Source of the DNA: Deltaproteobacteria bacterium
GTDB taxonomy: Bacteria; Bdellovibrionota; UBA1018
Direction of reading: 5' to 3'
Length of the DNA stretch: 20,689 nt
Assembly (NCBI GenBank): GCA_013286765.1
Contig: JABDFB010000032.1
Coordinates: 1 to 20,689, forward strand
Numbering within the stretch: position 1 is the first letter of the stretch; every line of letters starts with the position of its first letter. Shown here one piece after another: positions 16,271 to 20,689 of this stretch. A program made the translations under genes and the position numbers. Below the pieces are notes generated by a model. The model made no database searches. It saw only the letters and a program-made list of their open reading frames with translations, and was not told the DNA's origin.

Positions 16271-17393
16271 AACTAGGCTCCCCCGTTGTTGTTACAACAT
16301 GCACATCAATTCCCACCGAATCATGAATAAAATTTAAGATAACAGATCCTTTCAATAAGTCGAGCAATGGTGCTTTCTTAGATTTTCCAAAAATAGCGTG
16401 TCTCACTCGGTGCCGAACTGCAAAATTGATTAATGCCTCTACTACGTTGTCATTTTGAAGCGTAATAACTTCGGCACCCAGCGTTTTGGCCAATTTCATA
16501 TTGTTCTGAAGCTTTCTCTGAACAGTAGCATCAATTTTAGTTGGAGCCTCACTTCTTTTTTGAACATACACCGCATAACAACGAGTAGAAAACTGCGCAG
16601 CCATTTTTGTCGCTTTCCGAATCAGAACCTGAACATGGGTTGGATCGGAACTTAATGCAACCATGACCGCTTCCTCGACGAGTTGGGCAGCTGGCTGTGA
16701 CAATAAATCTCTTTCATAGATTTTTCTAACCTGGTCGCCTGCAACTTCTCGGAGCGCCATTTCTCTCAAAAAAGAAAGTTTATCATACGTAAAGAACCGC
16801 ATCAGCGCTTTTTCAGCTTTTTTTCTTTCGTAGATTTTTCCAGAACGTAGGCGTTCCCTTAGCTCCTCGATGGAAACATCGACAATGACAATTTCATCCG
16901 ATCTTCGCAATATTTGATCCGGAATTCTCTCCTGCACAGGAATTCCGGTAGCTTGAGAGATTTTATCAGCCACCGACTCGAGATGCTGAACGTTCAATGT
17001 CGAAATTACATTGATCCCATGGTCTAACAACAAAAGAACGTCTTGATAACGTTTCTCATTCTTAACACCAACAATATTTGTATGAGCAAGTTCATCGACT
17101 AGAGCCACCTGAGGATGGCGCTTGAGAATCGCATCCACATCCATTTCAGGAAATTCTCTGTTAGCAACTTTGACTGACTGTCGCGGAATTTGTTCCAAGC
17201 CCGACACGAGAGCCCAGGTTTCAGGTCTATCGTGAGGCTCAACATAGCCAATAACGACATCGATTCCACGCTGCCTGAGCCTATGCGCTTCCTGAAGCAT
17301 TTCGTAGGTTTTGCCGACACCAGCAGCGTATCCTAGATATACTTTGAGAGAACCTTTTTTCTTTTTCTCAATAAGCTCTACAAAGCTATCCAT
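16248..17393 (-). CDS. kdpD: stand-alone KdpD N-terminal sensor module with USP domain, no kinase
   Basis: This 381-residue protein matches the cytoplasmic N-terminal part of KdpD. Residues 1 to about 220 form the KdpD domain: Walker A-type GYAAGVGKTYEML (21-33), VIGYVEPHDRPET, and Walker B-like LVDELAHTN (98-106) with NVQHLES. Residues about 240-370 form a universal-stress-protein-like domain (VQVLIRKATKMAAQF to DVHVVTTTG). The four membrane helices and the histidine kinase core of E. coli KdpD (894 residues) are absent, and the protein ends naturally after SPNP. Short KdpD proteins of this kind are known from some cyanobacteria and Deinococcus. It probably senses potassium or a nucleotide signal and acts on the kinase encoded next to it, whose start it overlaps. 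It is the first gene of the regulator operon, divergent from kdpFAB. Confidence 0.9.
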   Translation of the reverse strand: MDSFVELIEKKKKGSLKVYLGYAAGVGKTYEMLQEAHRLRQRGIDVVIGYVEPHDRPETWALVSGLEQIPRQSVKVANREFPEMDVDAILKRHPQVALVDELAHTNIVGVKNEKRYQDVLLLLDHGINVISTLNVQHLESVADKISQATGIPVQERIPDQILRRSDEIVIVDVSIEELRERLRSGKIYERKKAEKALMRFFTYDKLSFLREMALREVAGDQVRKIYERDLLSQPAAQLVEEAVMVALSSDPTHVQVLIRKATKMAAQFSTRCYAVYVQKRSEAPTKIDATVQRKLQNNMKLAKTLGAEVITLQNDNVVEALINFAVRHRVRHAIFGKSKKAPLLDLLKGSVILNFIHDSVGIDVHVVTTTGEPSYEKSPNP

Positions 17394-17431
17394 AGTTACA
17401 CTTTATATTTACTCTATGTCTTTGTGAAACC

Positions 17432-17486
17432 TCTGTACAGGCCAATTTACAAGTTTCTGTAGGAATTCCGGAGCTTTCATTCTGTA
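17432..17486 (+). promoter_or_regulatory. three TCTGTA repeats, candidate enhancer sites for the sigma-54 regulator
   Basis: TCTGTACAGG (17432), TCTGTAGGAA (17456) and TCTGTAAGGA (17481) start 24 and 25 bases apart. They lie about 144-198 bases upstream of the predicted kdp transcription start, where NtrC-type activators usually bind. The first site is part of the palindrome CTGTACAG (17433-17440). Confidence 0.45.
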
Positions 17487-17493
17487 AGGATTA

Positions 17494-17518
17494 CTTTAAA
17501 ATTATTAACGTTTTAAAG
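17494..17518. repeat. inverted repeat between enhancer sites and the sigma-54 promoter
   Basis: CTTTAAAA and TTTTAAAG form a perfect 8-base inverted repeat around 9 bases (TTATTAACG). It might be a binding site for a second regulator or for IHF-like bending proteins in this AT-rich stretch. Confidence 0.4.
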
Positions 17519-17603
17519 GCTGTTTGGAAGATACCTTGAGCAAGGACTATTAAAAAGTAGCTATAAATGGCTAATTTTTATAATTTGAAAATTTTTTTCA
17601 AAC

Positions 17604-17620
17604 TGGCCCTAATCTTGCTT
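17604..17620 (+). promoter_or_regulatory. sigma-54 (RpoN) promoter of the kdp operon
   Basis: TGGCCC-TAATC-TTGCTT matches the -24/-12 consensus TGGCAC-N5-TTGCAT/TTGCTT at 10 or more positions, with the invariant GG (17605-17606) and GC (17617-17618) exactly 12 bases apart. Transcription would start near 17630, 25 bases before the first ORF. The NtrC-type regulator encoded divergently is the natural activator. Confidence 0.75.
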
Positions 17621-17654
17621 TGACACATAGTGTGCCCCGAAGGAGGCATAAAAA

Positions 17655-17741
17655 ATGACGGATCTCATGAACCTGGCCCTATTCATCATCCTATTCGGAA
17701 CAAGTATAGCTTTTGTTCATGAGTGCGAGAAATTAAAATAA
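17655..17741 (+). CDS. 28-residue single-pass membrane protein preceding kdpF
   Basis: The ATG at 17655 is preceded at 7 bases by a strong AGGAGG (17641-17646). The product has a hydrophobic core LALFIILFGTSIAFV followed by a charged tail HECEKLK, so it should span the inner membrane once. Tiny ORFs ending in an (A/Y)xxxCE(R/K)L-like tail in front of kdpF are, as I recall, found in other kdp operons, but I cannot confirm it here. It lies 11 bases before kdpF and is first in the predicted sigma-54 transcript. It could be an accessory subunit like KdpF or a translation-coupling leader. Confidence 0.65.
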   Translation: MTDLMNLALFIILFGTSIAFVHECEKLK

Positions 17742-17752
17742 TAGGAGATACT

Positions 17753-17851
17753 ATGGCAACCCTACTCACCCCTGATCTAATTGTACTAACCCTTTCCATC
17801 TTCATGTTTAGCTACCTTCTGTACGCTCTTCTCTTTCCAGAAAAATTCTAG
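17753..17851 (+). CDS. kdpF: potassium-transporting ATPase subunit KdpF
   Basis: This 32-residue single-pass membrane peptide stabilises the KdpFABC complex. The hydrophobic core LIVLTLSIFMFSYLLYALL is followed by the family's terminal FPEKF, nearly identical to the ending of known KdpF peptides. TAGGAGA precedes the ATG at a good distance. It sits 11 bases after the small membrane ORF and 66 bases before kdpA. Confidence 0.88.
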   Translation: MATLLTPDLIVLTLSIFMFSYLLYALLFPEKF

Positions 17852-17917
17852 TGGAATGGAGAACTTCGCGGCAATTCAGTACCTATTGGCTAAAACCTAA
17901 AGTATTTGTAGAAACCA

Positions 17918-19624
17918 ATGACTATTAAAGACTATTTTCAAATTTTTCTTTTCTTAGGAATTCTAGCGTTGCTCACAAAACCGCTTGGAATCTATTTTGT
18001 ACGTGTTTTCGACAAAGAGCCCCTATTCCTAAGCAGATTTCTTGGACCTATTGAGAAATTTTTGTACAGAAAAGTCGGCGTTAACCACGAAGAAGACCAA
18101 ACCTGGCCGAAGTACTCGATTCATCTCCTCGTTTTTAGCGCAGTCACCATGATATTTACGTACGGAATCTTAAGAATTCAACAAATTCTGCCTCTCAATT
18201 CACAAGGTTTCGGTACGATTGCTCCTCACCTTGCATTTAATACGGCCGTCAGTTTTGCTACCAATACCAATTGGCAATCCTATGCCGGTGAGAGCACTAT
18301 GAGTTATTTCTCTCAAATGGTGGCTCTGACTCTACAAAATTTTATTTCTGCCGCTGTGGGAATAGCCGCTTCTGTAGCTATGGTTCGCGGCTTAACACAA
18401 AAAAAAGGCCAAGGAATCGGAAATTTCTGGTCGGACCTCATCCGATGCATCCTCTATATTTTGCTGCCATTTTGCGTAATTTTAGCAACGTTCTACATGT
18501 CACAAGGAGTGATCCAGAATTTTCTTCCTTATCAACAAGTCTCAACTCTTGAAGGAAGCAAACAACTTATTGCTCAGGGTCCTGTCGCTTCACAAGCAGC
18601 GATCAAGCTCCTGGGTTCAAACGGCGGGGGCTTCTTTAATGCCAATTCGGCACATCCCTATGAAAATCCCACCCCCCTCTCTAATTTCGTCCAATACCTC
18701 TCCATTCTCTTGATCCCCGCCGGACTTATTTATCTCCTCGGTAAGAAAAGTGGAAATTTGCGACACGGATGGGCTATTTGGGCCGCTGTCGCAGTCGTCT
18801 TTCTGGTCGGGGCAATTTTGGTACCTCATTTAGAATATTCCGGAAATCCTATTTTTCAACAATTAGGTTGTTCTACAAATTCCAATATGGAAGGAAAAGA
18901 AACACGCTTTGGAATTTTTAGCTCAGCTTTCTTTTCTAGCGTCACAACGGATTCATCCTGTGGCGCTACAAACTCAGCTCTCGATAGTTTTACGCCGCTG
19001 GGTGGGCTCGTGACGATTGTCAACATGACTCTAGGAGAAGTAATTTTTGGAGGAGCTGGTAGTGGTCTTTACGGACTGATGATGTATATTATTTTGACCG
19101 TATTTATTGCCGGCCTAATGATTGGACGCACACCCGAATACCTAGGAAAAAGGGTCGAAGCACGGGACTTAAAGTACATTATGCTTGCCTTGATTATGGT
19201 GCCATTGCTCAGTCTGGGCTTCTCAGCCATAGCTTCTATTAGTCCCAGCGGAATTGCCGGTCTCGGCAATCCAGGTAGCCACGGTTTTTCGGAACTACTT
19301 TACAGCTACAGCTCGGCAACCGCCAATAATGGAAGCGCTTTTGCTGGATTGAACGCAAGCTCCCCCTTTTGGACTCTGACTCTCGCATTCGCAATGTTCT
19401 TTGGGCGGTATTTTATGCTGATCCCAATGCTTGCATTTGCGGGATCCATGACTAAAAAGAAAGTGCACCCTCAAAACGAAGGTACTTTTCCAGTCGATAA
19501 TTTGCTTTTCGCTTTATTGCTAATCGGAATAATTGTTCTTGTGGGAGCCCTAACCTTCTTCCCGGCTTTGTCATTAGGTCCCATTGCCGAGCATATTCGA
19601 ATGATAGGAGGAGGGAAAGGATGA
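17918..19624 (+). CDS. kdpA: potassium-transporting ATPase subunit KdpA (potassium-binding channel subunit)
   Basis: This 568-residue subunit is the potassium-selective channel part of the KdpFABC pump in the inner membrane; usual length is about 555-570. Four pore-loop segments are seen: [10 protein letters not shown] (116-125), [25 protein letters not shown] (233-253), [11 protein letters not shown] (343-353) and [12 protein letters not shown] (467-478), as expected for four MPM repeats. About ten hydrophobic helices surround them. The ribosome-binding site before ATG 17918 is weak, so translation may depend on kdpF. The stop overlaps the kdpB start (ATGA). The charged [10 protein letters not shown] cytoplasmic turn before the final helix is also typical. 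Together with kdpF and kdpB it forms the transporter operon, presumably followed by kdpC outside the window. Confidence 0.96.
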   Translation: MTIKDYFQIFLFLGILALLTKPLGIYFVRVFDKEPLFLSRFLGPIEKFLYRKVGVNHEEDQTWPKYSIHLLVFSAVTMIFTYGILRIQQILPLNSQGFGTIAPHLAFNTAVSFATNTNWQSYAGESTMSYFSQMVALTLQNFISAAVGIAASVAMVRGLTQKKGQGIGNFWSDLIRCILYILLPFCVILATFYMSQGVIQNFLPYQQVSTLEGSKQLIAQGPVASQAAIKLLGSNGGGFFNANSAHPYENPTPLSNFVQYLSILLIPAGLIYLLGKKSGNLRHGWAIWAAVAVVFLVGAILVPHLEYSGNPIFQQLGCSTNSNMEGKETRFGIFSSAFFSSVTTDSSCGATNSALDSFTPLGGLVTIVNMTLGEVIFGGAGSGLYGLMMYIILTVFIAGLMIGRTPEYLGKRVEARDLKYIMLALIMVPLLSLGFSAIASISPSGIAGLGNPGSHGFSELLYSYSSATANNGSAFAGLNASSPFWTLTLAFAMFFGRYFMLIPMLAFAGSMTKKKVHPQNEGTFPVDNLLFALLLIGIIVLVGALTFFPALSLGPIAEHIRMIGGGKG

Positions 19625-20658
19625 AAAACTCACCCATTTGGGACACAGATCTCGCCAAGGACGCGTTAATAGACGCATTTAAAAAACTGCATCCAAAGGT
19701 GCTTGTAAAGAGTCCGGTCATGCTTGTTGTAGAAGCAGGAAGTTTTCTCACGACCGTTGCCTTTTGTGGGCAGTTAGGTCATCAGATCTTTACAGCCGGC
19801 TTTAAAAGCGGAATTAACGGAGGTTTTAGAGACATCTTCTTTACCGGCCAAATTTCTCTCTGGTTATGGTTTACGGTCCTTTTTGCAAATTTCGCCGAAG
19901 CAATGGCCGAAGGCCGTGGCAAAGCTCAAGCTGAATCTCTCAGACGAACCCGAACGGAAACTCAAGCTAAACGAAAAACAAAAAATGGCGAAGTAGAACT
20001 CATTCCATCATCTCTGCTAAAAAAAGGTGATTTAGTCGTCGTCGAAGCCAGCGAAGTAATTCCAGCAGACGGAACGGTTGTTGAAGGAATCTCATCTGTT
20101 GATGAATCAGCGATCACAGGCGAGTCCGCACCAGTAATCCGCGAAGCGGGTGGAGATCGTAGCGCAGTGACGGGCGGGACGACAGTATTGTCAGATAGTA
20201 TTCTCGTCCAAATAACAACGAATCCCGGGGAATCTTTCCTCGATCGAATGATTGCCCTAGTGGAAGGAGCAGTTCGACAAAAGACTCCAAACGAAATTGC
20301 ACTTAATATTCTTCTCGTCGGTCTGACTCTTGTTTTCTTGATGACTACAGTGACTCTTAAGCCGTTTGCACTTTTTTCTCAGACGCCCATTTCTATTGTC
20401 ATATTAGTAGCTCTTCTGGTTTGTCTTATTCCTACGACAATAGGTGGTCTGCTTTCTGCCATCGGTATTGCTGGAATGGATCGCCTAGTTCAGCGAAATG
20501 TTTTAGCTATGTCCGGTCGAGCTGTGGAAGCTTCTGGCGATATCGATATTCTTCTACTCGATAAAACAGGTACCATCACAATCGGAAATAGAATGGCCTC
20601 TCGTTTCGTTCCTGCCCCTGGAATCCCGGAAAAACGACTGCGACAGCGGCCCAAATAG
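19621..20658 (+). CDS. kdpB: potassium-transporting ATPase subunit KdpB (P-type ATPase), 5' part with probable frameshift
   Basis: KdpB is the ATP-hydrolysing subunit of KdpFABC (usual length about 680). The N-terminal half is well conserved: [16 protein letters not shown] in helix 1, [18 protein letters not shown], the actuator TGESAP (166-171), [17 protein letters not shown], the ion-path [16 protein letters not shown] (267-282) and the phosphorylation motif DKTGT (Asp314). After [11 protein letters not shown] the frame reads RQRPK and stops at 20658, whereas the family expects AxAAQ(I/L)A. Shifting by one base restores TAAQIA, so one base seems missing at about 20640-20643. The last 40 or so bases then do not continue as SLADETPEG, so the end of the window looks unreliable. 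ATG 19621 overlaps the kdpA stop. Confidence 0.9.
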   Translation: MKNSPIWDTDLAKDALIDAFKKLHPKVLVKSPVMLVVEAGSFLTTVAFCGQLGHQIFTAGFKSGINGGFRDIFFTGQISLWLWFTVLFANFAEAMAEGRGKAQAESLRRTRTETQAKRKTKNGEVELIPSSLLKKGDLVVVEASEVIPADGTVVEGISSVDESAITGESAPVIREAGGDRSAVTGGTTVLSDSILVQITTNPGESFLDRMIALVEGAVRQKTPNEIALNILLVGLTLVFLMTTVTLKPFALFSQTPISIVILVALLVCLIPTTIGGLLSAIGIAGMDRLVQRNVLAMSGRAVEASGDIDILLLDKTGTITIGNRMASRFVPAPGIPEKRLRQRPK

Positions 20659-20689
20659 CCCATCCGTGTCGCAAATTTCCACTTTTCTT

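Larger units (their letters stand above)
17394..17654. promoter_or_regulatory. divergent kdp control region
   Basis: This 261-base AT-rich gap separates the regulator operon (leftward) from the transporter operon (rightward). It holds three TCTGTA repeats, an inverted repeat, and a sigma-54 promoter. For the leftward operon only a weak TATAAA-like -10 (17406-17411) is visible. No ORF is present. Confidence 0.7.

Noticed and set aside
17621..17640. ACACATAGTGT as an operator at the kdp transcription start
   Set aside because: The arms are only 4 bases long, expected by chance.

Overview
The window looks like chromosomal DNA of a Gram-negative bacterium of moderate GC content. The best guess is a Bdellovibrionota or former deltaproteobacterial relative. 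This rests on the style of the proteins, a sigma-54-type regulator beside a split KdpD, and a multidomain acyltransferase-ACP protein of polyunsaturated-fatty-acid-synthase style. The taxonomic call is an inference, not proof. No tRNA, rRNA, CRISPR array or intact insertion sequence was seen.

Region 1 (1-3630, minus strand) is a small lipid or polyketide cluster. Transcribed right to left it holds a DUF2000 protein, a type III polyketide synthase (Cys-His-Asn triad), a fused acyltransferase-acyl carrier protein, and the start of a ketosynthase that runs off the left edge. A type III PKS beside KS, AT and ACP functions recalls systems in which a type I synthase makes an acyl chain and passes it to a type III PKS (phenolic-lipid type logic). 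The product is unknown.

Region 2 (3779-10745) is mostly housekeeping: an ABC-F ATPase, a small secreted protein, an EVE-domain protein, gpmI, and pfkA one base after gpmI. An aldo-keto reductase points back towards them. pfkA is full length but carries an in-frame TAA at codon 219, with conserved PFK sequence continuing in the same frame on both sides.

Region 3 (about 10750-13106) is a decayed accessory island. It has a brnT toxin gene with its middle deleted, the intact brnA antitoxin, a tyrosine recombinase split by a deletion and frame change, a second orphan BrnA-like antitoxin, several hairpins, and an ORF without a convincing start.

Region 4 (13103-20689) is a potassium-uptake locus. 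On the plus strand lie a 28-codon membrane ORF, kdpF, kdpA and the 5' part of kdpB (probable frameshift at the window's end). Divergently, on the minus strand, lie a KdpD fragment without a kinase domain, a separate HAMP-PAS histidine kinase, and an NtrC-family sigma-54 activator in place of the usual OmpR-type KdpE. A good sigma-54 promoter (TGGCCC-N5-TTGCTT) sits before the kdp structural genes, and three TCTGTA repeats at 24-25 base spacing lie 144-198 bases upstream of its predicted start. The most interesting hypothesis here is that the kdp operon has been rewired to sigma-54 control through a three-part sensor (KdpD module, kinase, enhancer-binding protein).
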